A stretch of 64,000 nucleotides of DNA from CAWFLT01 sp963816795. Its GTDB lineage: Bacteria > Acidobacteriota > Vicinamibacteria > Vicinamibacterales > SCN-69-37. The notes beneath the pieces were generated by a model, which made no database searches, was not told the origin of the DNA, and was given only the letters and a program-made list of their open reading frames with translations. The position numbers were made by a program, and so were the translations under genes. Position 1 is the first letter of the stretch, and the number at the start of each line of letters is the position of its first letter. The DNA lies in NCBI GenBank assembly GCA_963816795.1, contig CAWFLT010000014.1:62001-126000 (forward strand), in the 5' to 3' direction. Below, in pieces: positions 1-11,110 of the stretch.

Positions 1-193
1 TCTTCAGCTTGTTGGCCGCCCGCTCGATGTCGATGCGCGCGACGCCGGCATGCGAGAACCGCGTCTTCAGATCCGACCGCAGCTTGAGATCTTCGTGCAG
101 CAGCTTCGCGTAGTCCTTGTCGGCGAACCAGCGCGACCGCCAGGTCTTGTTGAACCCCAGCCGGAATCCGTACGGATGAACTTTTTGACCCAT
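1..193 (-). CDS. rpsC: 30S ribosomal protein S3 (N-terminal part, cut by window edge)
   Basis: Small-subunit protein that binds 16S rRNA near the mRNA entry site of the 30S head. The visible start reads MGQKVHPYGFRLG, the standard S3 N-terminus, followed by the lead-in to the KH domain; the rest lies beyond base 1. A GAGG ribosome-binding site stands a few bases before the ATG. It is the last visible gene of the S10 operon and follows rplV after a 26-base spacer that carries a TTCGAA-type repeat. No break is visible in the part shown. Confidence 0.95.
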   Translation of the reverse strand, partial: MGQKVHPYGFRLGFNKTWRSRWFADKDYAKLLHEDLKLRSDLKTRFSHAGVARIDIERAANKLK

Positions 194-204
194 TTGATCC
201 TCAA

Positions 205-222
205 CTTCGACGTTCGAAGTTA
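205..222. repeat. TTCGAA-family intergenic repeat
   Basis: Short palindromic sequence of the ACTTCGAAGTTCGAA type in the rplV-rpsC spacer; it overlaps the rplV stop codon. The same family recurs near 5970, 42617, 43430, 44955, 55280, 55780 and 58365. Confidence 0.6.
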
Positions 223-640
223 ACCGGCGGCCACCTGACGTTTCGCGCGACGCGACGCCCCGGCGCCCGCGCCGGACGGCGTCGCCGACATCTTCACCGG
301 ACGCTCCGCCACTTCCACCGTGAGATGCGCCATCCGCTTGACGACACGGAACGCGCGGCCCATCGGGGCGGGACGAATCCGCTTCATGCTCGGCCCCTGA
401 TTGGCGAAGCACTTCGCCACGAACAGCCGGTCGACGTCGCCGCCGAAGCCGTCCTTCTGCTGCGCGTTGGCAATCGCCGACCGCAGCACCTTCTCGATGT
501 CGCGCGCGATCAGCTTGCGCGAGAAACTGCAGCGTCGCGAGCGCCCGCGTGACGTCGCAGCCGCGAATCTGGTCGAGCACGAGCCCGGCCTTCTGCGCCG
601 ACGTCCGGATGTACTTCGTGGTCGCCTGTCCGGTGGCCAT
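220..640 (-). CDS. rplV: 50S ribosomal protein L22, one frameshift
   Basis: L22 lines the peptide exit tunnel and binds 23S rRNA. The N-terminal half begins MATGQATTKYIRTSAQKAG and the C-terminal half, with the conserved KRIRPAPMGRAFRV loop and LTVEV strand, is in another frame. Joining them needs removal of one base near 522-528 (GAGAAAC in plus orientation), giving 139 aa. The start overlaps the rpsS stop (TAATG), so translation is probably coupled. The C-terminus ends in a basic Ala/Arg/Lys tail, longer than the usual ~110 aa. As the gene is essential and single-copy, I take the break as a sequence error. Confidence 0.88.
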
Positions 641-975
641 TACGCGCCTCCCTTCGGCGCCCCACCGCCGGGCGCGGTCGTCGCCGCGGCCGCGGCGACT
701 TGCGCCGCTTTCTCGGCCTTGGTGGTGTGGCCCTTGAAGAAGCGCGTCGGCGCGAACTCGCCGAGCTTCTGGCCGACCATGTTCTCGGTGATGTACACCG
801 GGATGAACTTCTTCCCGTTGTGCACCGCGATGGTGTGTCCCACCATCTCGGGGATCACCGTCGATCGGCGCGACCAGGTCTTGATGACCTTCTTCTCGTT
901 CGCCTGATTCATCGCCTCCACCTTTTCGAGCAGGTGGACGTCGATGAACGGTCCCTTCTTCAGTGAACGGCTCAT
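640..975 (-). CDS. rpsS: 30S ribosomal protein S19
   Basis: S19 sits in the 30S head and contacts tRNA and the inter-subunit bridge. The protein (111 aa) starts MSRSLKKGPFIDVHLLEKV and contains the signature IPEMVGHTIAVHNGKKF and the GEFAPTR block. Compared with the usual ~92 aa it has an Ala/Gly-rich C-terminal tail. Intact, located between rplB and rplV; its stop overlaps the rplV start. Confidence 0.97.
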   Translation of the reverse strand: MSRSLKKGPFIDVHLLEKVEAMNQANEKKVIKTWSRRSTVIPEMVGHTIAVHNGKKFIPVYITENMVGQKLGEFAPTRFFKGHTTKAEKAAQVAAAAATTAPGGGAPKGGA

Positions 976-977
976 GG

Positions 978-1803
978 CTACTTCTTCCGTCTCTGAACGA
1001 TGAATCGATCCGTGTCCTTACGGCGACGCGTCTTGAAGCCCTTGGTCGGCCGGCCCCACGGCGTGGTCGGATGCCGTCCGCCGGACGTCTTGCCTTCGCC
1101 GCCGCCGAGCGGGTGGTCGACCGGGTTCATCGCGACGCCGCGCACGTGCGGCCGCTTGCCCAGCCAGCGATTGCGGCCGGCCTTGCCGATCGAGACGTTC
1201 TCGTGGTCGAGATTGCCGACCTGGCCGACCGTCGCGAGGCACTCGATGTTGATGAGCCGGATTTCGCCCGACGGCATCTTCACCGACGCGTAGAGCCCTT
1301 CCTTGGCGACCAGCTGCACCGACGATCCGGCCGATCGCGCGATCTGCCCGCCCTTGCCCGGCTTCAGCTCGACGTTGTGAATCATCGTGCCGAGCGGGAT
1401 GTTCTTGAGCGGCAGGCAGTTGCCCGGCAGGATGTCGACGTTCTCGCCCGAGATCACGGGGTCGCCGACCTTCAGCCCGATCGGGTGCAGGATGTAGCGC
1501 TTCTCGCCGTCGGCATAGGTGACGAGCGCGATCCGCGCCGTCCGGTTCGGGTCGTACTCGACCGTCGAGACCTTGCCGGGAATGTTGAACTTGTCCCGCT
1601 GGAAGTCGATCAGCCGGTAGTTGCGCTTGTGGCCGCCGCCGCGCCACCACGAGGTGATCTCGCCGCGGTTGTTGCGCCCGCCCGACCGCTCGAGCGTTCT
1701 CGACCAGCGGCTTGTACGGCTTCGACGTCGTGATCTCGTCGAACGTCTGGACGCTCTGGAATCGCCGGCCGGCCGACGTGGGCTTGTAGTTGCGAATAGG
1801 CAT
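978..1803 (-). CDS. rplB: 50S ribosomal protein L2, one frameshift
   Basis: L2 is needed for subunit association and the peptidyl-transferase centre. The N-terminus (MPIRNYKPTSAGRR) is in one frame; the rest, with the signature VRGVAMNPVDHPLGGGEG and the basic tail RRRKDTDRF, is in another. One surplus base near 1694-1697 separates them; removal restores LERSGGRNNRGE and a 274-aa product of normal length. The start lies 3 bases after the rplW stop. Conserved S10 order rplC-rplD-rplW-rplB-rpsS. Confidence 0.9.
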
Positions 1804-1806
1804 CGG

Positions 1807-2101
1807 CTACGTCCCTTCCATGAACTCGGGCACTTTCTCCCCGGCCTTCAGCCGGACCCAGGCCTTCTTCCAGTCCGGCCGCGGGCCGGCGAACCGGCCC
1901 TGCCGCTTGATCTTGCCGTGCATGATCTGCGTGCGCACGGACGCGACCTTCGACCCGAACAGCTTCTCGACCGCGCGGCGGATATCGATCTTCGTCGCGC
2001 CGCGGTGCGACTTCGAACACCACGACTTCGCCGCTGGCTTCGCGGGCGATCGTCGTCTTCTCCGTCACGAGCGGCCGCCGGATGACTTCGGTGACCTTCA
2101 T
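1807..2101 (-). CDS. rplW: 50S ribosomal protein L23, one frameshift
   Basis: L23 lies at the tunnel exit and docks trigger factor and SRP. Begins MKVTEVIRRPLVTEKTT, the L23 signature. After VVFEV the frame changes: one extra base near 2013-2016; corrected continuation reads HRGATKIDIRRAVEKLFGSKV, the usual second half, ending EFMEGT. Corrected length 97 aa. Its ATG overlaps the rplD stop (ATGA), implying translational coupling. Confidence 0.88.
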
Positions 2102-2719
2102 CCCAACACCTCCTGCAGCCGCTCGACGGCGGCGCGGGTCGCGATGATCCGCGAGGTGTTCATCACGTCGCGCGCCGTCAGCCGGCCGCTCGCCACGAGC
2201 GTCACGCCGGCGAGGTTGCGCGCCGCCGCGCTCGAACGTCTCGTCGAGCTTGACGTCGACGATCAGCGTCTTGCCGGTCGCGCCCAGCCGCTTGAGCAAC
2301 GCCGCCGTCGGCTTGGTCTTGCCCTCGCCGCCGGCGAGCTGGTCGACGACGATCACCGCGCCGCCCTGCAGCTTCGCGGTCAGCGCCGCGAGCAGCGCGC
2401 CGCGCTCGACCTTCTTCGGCAGCGCGTAGTCGTAGCTGCGCGGCTGCGGCCCGAACACCGTGCCGCCGTGCCGCCAGAGCGGCGTCCGCGTCGACCCGAC
2501 CTGCGGCCGGCCCGTGCCCTTCTGCTTGTACGGCTTCTTGCCGCTGCCGCTCACGAGGGCGCGATTCTTCGTCATGTGGGTGCCGCGACGCTCGGACGCG
2601 TTGGCGCGCACCACCGACTCCCACACCAGGTCGAGCTTGACCGGCCCGGCGAACACCGCGTCGTTCAGGTCCACCGACCCGACTTTTTCGTTGTCGCTGT
2701 TCACTACATCGAGGGTCAT
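2098..2719 (-). CDS. rplD: 50S ribosomal protein L4, one frameshift
   Basis: L4 lines the exit tunnel; in some bacteria it also autoregulates the S10 operon. The N-terminal part has the conserved KPYKQKGTGRPQVGS loop and RHGGTVFGP motif. Near 2220-2230 one extra base in a GGCGGCGCGC run shifts the frame; the corrected C-terminus reads RNLAGVTLVASGRLTARDV and ends QEVLG. Corrected length 206 aa, normal for L4. Follows rplC by 4 bases and overlaps rplW. Confidence 0.9.
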
Positions 2720-2723
2720 AGGG

Positions 2724-3407
2724 CTACTTCTTGCCCTTCTTCGCCTTCTCGGGCTGCGGCTTCGGATCCGGCTTTCGCGCCACCGCGCGCCGGATGATCA
2801 CGATGCCTTCGGGCGCGCCAGGCACCGCGCCGCGCAGCACCAGCAGGTGCTGCTCGGCGTCGACGCTCACGACCTTCAGGTTGCGCGTCGTCACCCGGTC
2901 GCCGCCCATCCGGCCGGCCGCGCGCATGCCCTTGATGACGCGCGACGGGAACGAGGAGGCGCCAATCGAGCCGGGGGCGCGATGAAACATCGACCCGTGC
3001 GTCGCCGCGCCGCCGGCGAAGTGGTGACGCTTCATCACGCCCTGAAATCCCTTGCCGCGGCTGGTGCCGATCACGTCGACACGATCGCCGGCGGCGAAGA
3101 TGTTCGCCAGCACCTGATCGCCGGCTTTCAGCGCGTCGCCGCCCGCCGCCACGTTCACTTCCCGGCGCACGCGCGTCGGGGGCACGTTGGCCTTCTTGAA
3201 ATGTCCGGCCGTCGGCTTGTTGACCTTCGGCGTCGTGTCGTCGACCAGCCCGATCTGGACCGCCTCGTAGCCGTCGGTCTGCGCGGTCTTCGTCTGCACG
3301 ACGACGCACGGCCCTGCCTTGATCACCGTCGCCGGCACGGCCGAGCCGTCCGTCTCGAAGACCTGGGTCATCCCCACCTTGCGTCCAATGATTCCGGTGA
3401 CTGCCAT
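2724..3407 (-). CDS. rplC: 50S ribosomal protein L3
   Basis: L3 helps nucleate 50S assembly and reaches into the peptidyl-transferase centre. The 227-aa protein starts MAVTGIIGRKVGMTQ and has the central loop GSIGASSFPSRVIKGMRAAG; the glutamine that PrmB methylates in E. coli is absent. The C-terminus carries a Lys/Pro/Glu-rich extension ending KKGKK. Intact; the 93-base spacer to rpsJ is made of short direct repeats. Confidence 0.97.
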   Translation of the reverse strand: MAVTGIIGRKVGMTQVFETDGSAVPATVIKAGPCVVVQTKTAQTDGYEAVQIGLVDDTTPKVNKPTAGHFKKANVPPTRVRREVNVAAGGDALKAGDQVLANIFAAGDRVDVIGTSRGKGFQGVMKRHHFAGGAATHGSMFHRAPGSIGASSFPSRVIKGMRAAGRMGGDRVTTRNLKVVSVDAEQHLLVLRGAVPGAPEGIVIIRRAVARKPDPKPQPEKAKKGKK

Positions 3408-3500
3408 AGTGAGTTACCTGCTCGGGCTCTAGGTGGCTCGGGTGCTTGGGGCTCGGTGCATTTGCCGCACCCAGCACCCAGCACTCAGCACCCAGCACCG
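3408..3500. repeat. GCACCCA direct-repeat spacer
   Basis: The rpsJ-rplC spacer contains a run of near-identical GCACCCA/GCACTCA units (clearest at 3467-3499), preceded by degenerate GGTGCTTGGG copies in the opposite orientation. No coding content is seen. Similar low-complexity runs occur near 45153 and 51945. Confidence 0.6.
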
Positions 3501-3836
<336 letters not shown>

Positions 3837-3842
3837 AATGGA

Positions 3843-5951
<2,109 letters not shown>

Positions 5952-5968
5952 GGATTCAACGATTCTCG

Positions 5969-5996
5969 TTAACTTCGAACTTCGAACTTCAAACTC
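5969..5996. repeat. TTCGAA-family intergenic repeat
   Basis: AACTTCGAACTTCGAACTTC in the rpsG-fusA spacer, just upstream of the fusA start. It belongs to the dispersed TTCGAA family. Confidence 0.6.
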
Positions 5997-6035
5997 GACC
6001 GACCCGAACACCGGTGCCTGGTGCCTACCGGCGCG

Positions 6036-6509
6036 TTACCAGCGATAGTGCGCGAACGCCTTGTTGGCCTCCGCCATGCGGTGCGTGTCTTCGCGCTTCT
6101 TGACCGCGCCGCCGCGCAGGTTGGCGGCGTCCATGAACTCGTTGGCCAGCTTCTCCTGCATCGTCTTGCCGTCGCCGCGGTCGCGCGCGTAGGACGAGAC
6201 CCAGCGGATCGCCAGCGACAGGCGGCGGTTCGGGTTCACCTCGACCGGCACCTGATAGTTCGAGCCGCCGACGCGCCGCGACTTCACTTCGAGGCTCGGC
6301 TTGACGTTGTCGATCGCCTTCTTGAACACCTTGAGCGGATCGTCCGCCGTCTTGTCCTTCACGATGTCCATCGCCTTGTACATGATCCGCTCGGCGGTCG
6401 ACCGCTTGCCGCCGCGCATGATCGTGCTGATGAACTTCGTCACGAGCGAACTGTTGTAGATCGGGTCCGCCGGAACTTCGCGCTTGGCTATTTCTCGTCG
6501 TCGTGGCAT
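6036..6509 (-). CDS. rpsG: 30S ribosomal protein S7
   Basis: S7 nucleates assembly of the 30S head and contacts the E-site tRNA. The 157-aa protein starts MPRRREIAKREVPADP and has the family features KFISTIMRGGKRSTAER, GGSNYQVPVEV and RKREDTHRMAEANKAFAHYRW-like end. Intact, normal length. The spacers on both sides contain dispersed repeats: the GGCCCCACCCCCGC family towards rpsL and the TTCGAA family towards fusA. Confidence 0.97.
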   Translation of the reverse strand: MPRRREIAKREVPADPIYNSSLVTKFISTIMRGGKRSTAERIMYKAMDIVKDKTADDPLKVFKKAIDNVKPSLEVKSRRVGGSNYQVPVEVNPNRRLSLAIRWVSSYARDRGDGKTMQEKLANEFMDAANLRGGAVKKREDTHRMAEANKAFAHYRW

Positions 6510-6529
6510 CGTGATGATCTCTTAAACTT

Positions 6530-6653
6530 CGCGGGACCCCCGCGCTTCGCTCAGCGCCGCTCCTACGTCGCGGGCTTCGCGGTCTCTTGATGCTCGCGGG
6601 GCCCCACCCCCGCTCGCTTCGCTCAGCGCCGCTCCTACGTCGCGGGCTCGCGC
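6530..6653. repeat. GGGGCCCCACCCCCGC-family repeat, two copies
   Basis: The rpsL-rpsG spacer holds two copies of a repeat of about 55-60 bases: a GC-rich block (CTCGCGGGGCCCCACCCCCG or a shorter version) followed by CTTCGCTCAGCGCCGCTCC and TCGCGGGC. Related copies lie at 43909-44027, 46486-46628 and 48531-48600, always between genes. Confidence 0.75.
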
Positions 6654-7028
6654 TTACTTCTTCGGTCTCTTCGCGCCGTACTTCGAACGCCCCTGCATGC
6701 GGCCGGCGACGCCGACGGCGTCGAGCGTGCCGCGCACGACGTGATACCGCACGCCCGGCAGATCCTTCACGCGGCCGCCGCGAATGAGCACGAGCGAGTG
6801 CTCCTGCAGGTTGTGGCCGACGCCGGGGATGTAGGTCGTGACCTCGATGCCGTTGGTCAGGCGCACGCGCGCGACCTTGCGCAGCGCGGAATTCGGCTTC
6901 TTCGGCGTCTGGGTGAACACGCGGACGCACACGCCACGCTTCTGCGGGCTGCTCTGGAGCGCCGGGCTCTTGGTCTTGCTCAGCACCGCTTCGCGGCCCT
7001 GACGGACGAGCTGACTGATCGTTGGCAT
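6654..7028 (-). CDS. rpsL: 30S ribosomal protein S12
   Basis: S12 monitors decoding at the A site. The 124-aa protein carries both conserved loops: TPKKPNSALRKVARV and PGVRYHVVRGTLD, with the lysines that give streptomycin sensitivity in other species. Ends SKYGAKRPKK. Intact. First gene of the str operon; a sigma70-type promoter lies about 300 bases upstream. Confidence 0.98.
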   Translation of the reverse strand: MPTISQLVRQGREAVLSKTKSPALQSSPQKRGVCVRVFTQTPKKPNSALRKVARVRLTNGIEVTTYIPGVGHNLQEHSLVLIRGGRVKDLPGVRYHVVRGTLDAVGVAGRMQGRSKYGAKRPKK

Positions 7029-7322
7029 GTTCGTTGTGCCTCGCGCACGAATCGTCCCGCTGCTGCAACCGGCGACGACACGTCGTCGCGCCGCGTGAGC
7101 AGCGTCTGTTTCGCCCCGGGCCTAAGAGCACGATGCTCGGCGCCCGATTCATTCCCCTATTGCTGTAACTCAGCCTTGCGGATCGCAGCGACGCGCAGAC
7201 GCGCCGCGCGGTATCGCGCGGAATCAGCCAGGACTGGGAGCGTGCGGTCCGGCGCCTGTGGCGCCGACGTTATCCTGGACGCGGGCCTAGATAGGGTGTC
7301 CTAAGCCCGAAATAACCTTGCG

Positions 7323-7351
7323 AGGTTAGCACGCGGCCGCAACCCGGTCAA
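7323..7351 (-). promoter_or_regulatory. Sigma70-type promoter of the str/S10 operon
   Basis: On the minus strand a -35 box TTGACC (7346-7351) and a -10 box TAACCT (7323-7328) are separated by exactly 17 bases. It lies between the terminator hairpin of the preceding gene and rpsL, where the long ribosomal operon needs a promoter. Confidence 0.6.
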
Positions 7352-7414
7352 CTTCATGTCCCTTCGTGCCCGGGCCAGGCGGGAAAGTTCGCCGTACCTT
7401 CGTCTCCCAGAACA

Positions 7415-7460
7415 GACATCGGGTGTCTTTTACCAAAAACGTAAAAAGACACCCGATGTC
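7415..7460. terminator. Inverted repeat, probable terminator after the exported-paralogue operon
   Basis: Arms GACATCGGGTGTCTTTTAC (7415-7433) and GTAAAAAGACACCCGATGTC (7441-7460) pair almost perfectly around a 7-base loop, with one T of length difference. It lies 8 bases past the stop of the last paralogue gene. The A/T part of the stem would supply U residues in either direction, so it could work bidirectionally. Confidence 0.65.
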
Positions 7461-7468
7461 CTGAGTTG

Positions 7469-8601
7469 TCACCGCCCCTCGCCGGCCATCGAAGTCGGTG
7501 GACGTTCCGCCGCCGAGCAGCCGGAGGATTTGACTTCCGCCAGGATCGGCCGGTGAAGCGACCCGAGGCCGCCCCCGCCGCGGCCGCCGCCGGCGGCGCC
7601 GCCCTGACTGTAGATGAAGCGGCTGCTGTCGTTCAGCGGCAGGCTCGCGACGTTGTTGCAGAACGCCTGCCAGAGGCCGCTCTGTCCGAGGTACTGCTCG
7701 ACATTCGACAGGTAGAAGGCGCCGACCGTCGCGCCCGGCTCCTTGTCTTTGATGTACCGCCCGACGCTCCGGAGCGCCTTCGGTCCGGCGAAGTCGCCGA
7801 CCAGCGGGATGACCAGATTCTTCGACTCGAGCTCCTTCATCACGGCGAAGAGCGCCTCGCTGGCGAGATAGCTCCGCATCTCCCCGGCGCCATCATTGGT
7901 CGTCATCAGCGTTTCGTAGGTCGTGCTCCCACGGCCAAACCCGCCGCTGGTGCTCGAGTTGTAGTTGATTGACGGCCCAAACCGGTGGAAGTGCCGGTAG
8001 ACGTAGTCGATGCCCGACAGGTCCTCAGCCGGCAGCGGCAGAGCGCGCGTCTTCGTCAGGTGATCGACAATCTTGCGATAGTGCTCGGCGTACAGATCCT
8101 CGGTCGTCGGCGCGGCGGCGACGGCCGTGAAGATGTCAGCCACCGACGACGTCGGCGTCAGGCCCTCCGGCCGCTTCCGGGCGAAGAGCATCGACACGAA
8201 GTCCGCGCGATCGCGCGCCAGTTCGAAGAGCGCCTTGTACATCAACTGCGTGTGCAGGTTCCCGCGCCGGATGTCGACGATGAACACGACCCGCGGCTTC
8301 AGGGCCGCGATGTAGCTGAAATTCTGTTCCGGCCCGACACCCATGTAGACGGCGCCCGGCTTCACGACCGTGACGAGCTCCGGGATGATCGTCTGGAACC
8401 AGATCTCGTTGGACAGCAGGTTGTCGGATCGAAAGGTGCCGTTGGGCTCGGAGAACTCTTCGATCAGCTTCCAGAACTCGGCATCGCGCCAGCCGCGCCG
8501 GCAGGTCGGCCGAGGGCCGCCGCCCGCGGCACCATCGGCGCGGTCCACGCAAGAAGCGCCGCCACCGCCACCCCGAGCCACGCCCGACGTCTGATCCTCA
8601 T
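7469..8601 (-). CDS. Exported Rossmann-like family protein, copy A, two frameshifts
   Basis: Fifth and last of five tandem paralogues. Corrected product about 376 aa: signal peptide starting MRIRRRAWLGVAVAALLA, then LPARLRDAEFW, SEPNGTFRSDNLLSNE, a Rossmann-like strand-loop-strand GAVYMGVGPEQNF...VVFIVDIRRGN, and near the C-terminus VGDFAGPKALRSVGRY and SNVEQYL. Two surplus bases near 8503-8512 and 8487-8493 separate the signal peptide from the body. Start chosen at ATG 8601 with AGGA 7 bases upstream. The glycine loop plus aspartate after strand 2 resembles class I SAM-methyltransferase folds; I do not know the function. Similar to proteins I loosely recall as the LIC_10091 type, not certain. 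Confidence 0.7.
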
Positions 8602-8668
8602 GCTCACGTCCTTTCGCCCGCGCGGCTGACAACCCCAACCGCGCTACGCCGCCCAGTGCCTGGCAGCC

Positions 8669-9884
8669 TTATCGGGATCTGGCGTTCACATCGTAGTAGG
8701 TCCGGATCAGTCCGGCCTGGAAGTCGCGCACGAAGGGCCGCATCGGATCCAGACCGCTGGCGCGGCCGTCGGTCCAGAGATAAGGGCCCGAGTAGCCGAA
8801 CCGGCTCGAGACCGATCGGATGAAGACGCTGGCGTCGTCGATCGGAAGTGTCGCGACGTTGCGTGCGAAGTCGTCGAACAGCAGATCCATGAACAGGTAT
8901 TGCTCGACGTTGGAAACGTAATAGGCCGCGATGGTCGCTCCGCGCTCGCGAACGTAGCGGCCGACCGCCCGCAGGGCCTTCGGGCCGGCAAAGTTGCCGA
9001 CGATCGGCACGATCAGGTTGCGATCCTGCAGTCCCTTGATGAATCTGAAGTTCTCCTCCGACGCGAGATAGCTGCGCGCGACGCCATCCCAGTCGGTCTG
9101 CATCATCATCTCTTCATACGTCGGGAAGTTGCGTCCCAAAGCGGCTGCCCATCAGGCCGGTCGGCGACATCGAGTACCGCAGGCTGGGCCCTTCCCAGAA
9201 AAACGCGAAGTAGATCGACTCGAGCTGCTCGAGGTCCTCCTTCGACAGCGCAAACCGGTGCTTCTTGATCAGGAGGTCGCGGATCGCCTGAACGTTCTGC
9301 TGATACTTCGCCTTGTACTGCTCGACCGGCATGTCGACGCGATTGAACGCCGAGAAGAGCTCGGCGACGTTGGTCTTCGGGCCGACGCCCGCCGGACGCG
9401 TCTTGGAAAAGAGACGCGACAGAAAGTCCGCGCGGTCGGTCGAGAGCTCGAAGATCGCTTTGTACATCAGGTGCTGAAGAAAATTGCCGCGCCGGATGTC
9501 GACAATGAACGCGAGCCTGGGCTGCACCGCGATCATGTAGGTGAAGTTCTGATCGGGAGCCACGCCGAGATAGACGCCGCCGGGCTTGACCGTCTTGATC
9601 AGCGACGGAATGACGTACTGATAGGTGTGCTCGTTGGAGACCAGGTTCTCGGACCGAAACGACCCGTTCGGTTCCGACAGATCGATCGTCAAACGCCAGA
9701 AGTCCGCGTCGGAGAGCCGCTGAGGCAGCGACTCGGGCGCGACCGCGGCACTCGACAGCGCACGGGCGCCGGCGAGCGGCCAGACGGCGACGAGGGCGAT
9801 CACGAAGACGACGACGATCAACGACGGTCGCGGGCGCCGTGCCCGCCCGAGACCCGAGGTCTCAGAAGTCTCTGACGTGAGCAT
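8669..9884 (-). CDS. Exported Rossmann-like family protein, copy B, one frameshift
   Basis: Fourth of five paralogues, about 404 aa after removal of one base from the GGG near 9137-9140. The N-terminus has a membrane or signal segment (IVVVFVIALVAVWPLAGARA). Body motifs: LPQRLSDADFW, SEPNGSFRSENLVSNE, GGVYLGVAPDQNFTY (alanine instead of the usual third glycine), AFIVDIRRGN, then VGNFAGPKALRAVGRYV and SNVEQYLF. The C-terminal end FVRDFQAG...YYDV is shared with copy C but not with A, D and E. Separated from A by 67 bases and from C by 60. Function unknown. Confidence 0.72.
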
Positions 9885-9944
9885 ATTCCCGCATCCTATC
9901 GTCGCCCGCCGGATCGAGCCAACGTCGAAAGTGCCCGTAGCCCG

Positions 9945-11105
9945 CTAGCGGCGGTGCGACAGGACGTCCCAGTAGGAGACCACCCGGCCGGCGCCGAAAT
10001 CGCGCAGCAGGCCCGGGATCGAATCCAGCATCGTGACCGACCGATACCCAAAGCTCGGCGCGCAGTTGTTGAAACAGCTGCGGATGAACGTGCTGCTGTC
10101 GTCGAGCGGCAGCGCGGCCAGGTTGCGCGCGAAGTCGGGCCAGATCCGATCCTGGAACAAATACTGCTCGACGTTCGACGCGTAGAACGCCGTGACCGTC
10201 GCGCCGTGCGATCGCAGATATGCGCCGACCGACCGGAGGGCGCGGGCGCCGGCGAAGTTTCCGACGACCGGAACGATCAAGTTGTTGTGCTGCATCGCCT
10301 TGAGCACCCTGAAATTGTCCTCGGTCGCCAGGTAGGCGCGATTGGTGCCCTGGCCGTCGTTGGCCATCTGCAGATCCTGATAAGTCGGGTAGCGGCCGCG
10401 GCCGAATCCGCCGCCGCTGGCGTACGCCAGATTCGGCCCGCCGGCATAGAAGCTGCCAAACACCAGCCCGACGCCGGCCACGTCCTCGTCGTCGAGCGGA
10501 AAGCCGTGGCGGGTCCGCAGCACCTCGACGATCGCGCGGAACGTCTCTTCGTAGAGGTCGCGGCTCGCCCCCACCATCGAGTAGGCCGCGAAGAGCTGAT
10601 CGGGGGCCGAGGCGATCGTCAGGCCGGGCGGACGCCGGCGCGAGAACAGGCGCGAGAGGAACTCGGCGCGGTCGGCCGCGAGCTCGATGAGCGCCTTGTA
10701 CATCAAATGGAGGTGCAAGTTGCCGCGGCGGACGTCCGTGATGAACACGATGCGGGGACGCAGCGCCACGATGTAGGTGAAGTTCTGATCGGGACCGACG
10801 CCAAGATAGACGCCGTTGGGTTTGACGATCCGCTGCAGGTCCGGAATGACGAACTGAAACGTGTCCTCGTTCGACACCAGGTTCTCGGACCTGAAGAAGC
10901 CGTTCGGCTCAGAGAAGGCTTCGATCAACCGCCAGAACTCACCGTCGGTCAGCCGCGACGGCAGAGTGGCCGTCGCCGGCGCCTGCACCTGGCCCGGCGA
11001 CCAGGCACCGACCGAGACCGCCAGCGCCAGCGTGGCGGCAAGGAGGACGCGACGGCGCAGCAGGCGGCGCGTCTCGAGCGGCGCGGACTGCCGTCGTGCC
11101 GCCAT
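9945..11105 (-). CDS. Exported Rossmann-like family protein, copy C
   Basis: Third of five paralogues and the only one with no break (386 aa). Start at ATG 11105 (MAARRQSAPLETRRLL), followed by a hydrophobic export segment VLLAATLALAVSVGAW. Motifs: LPSRLTDGEFW, SEPNGFFRSENLVSNE, GVYLGVGPDQNFTYIVALRP, VFITDVRRGN, VVGNFAGARALRSVG, FYASNVEQYLFQD and a C-terminal DFGAGRVVSYWDV shared with B. The start sits 5 bases after the copy D stop. The open frame continues upstream through the end of D only because D is frameshifted. Confidence 0.78.
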   Translation of the reverse strand: MAARRQSAPLETRRLLRRRVLLAATLALAVSVGAWSPGQVQAPATATLPSRLTDGEFWRLIEAFSEPNGFFRSENLVSNEDTFQFVIPDLQRIVKPNGVYLGVGPDQNFTYIVALRPRIVFITDVRRGNLHLHLMYKALIELAADRAEFLSRLFSRRRPPGLTIASAPDQLFAAYSMVGASRDLYEETFRAIVEVLRTRHGFPLDDEDVAGVGLVFGSFYAGGPNLAYASGGGFGRGRYPTYQDLQMANDGQGTNRAYLATEDNFRVLKAMQHNNLIVPVVGNFAGARALRSVGAYLRSHGATVTAFYASNVEQYLFQDRIWPDFARNLAALPLDDSSTFIRSCFNNCAPSFGYRSVTMLDSIPGLLRDFGAGRVVSYWDVLSHRR

Positions 11106-11110
11106 GCGCG

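Larger units (their letters stand above)
7029..7468 (-). other. Non-coding spacer: str operon promoter, long leader and upstream terminator
   Basis: 440 bases without a convincing gene. Going against the coordinates, it contains the hairpin that follows the preceding gene (7415-7460), the promoter at 7323-7351, and then a leader of roughly 290 bases before rpsL. I see no clear riboswitch or leader peptide in the leader. Confidence 0.6.
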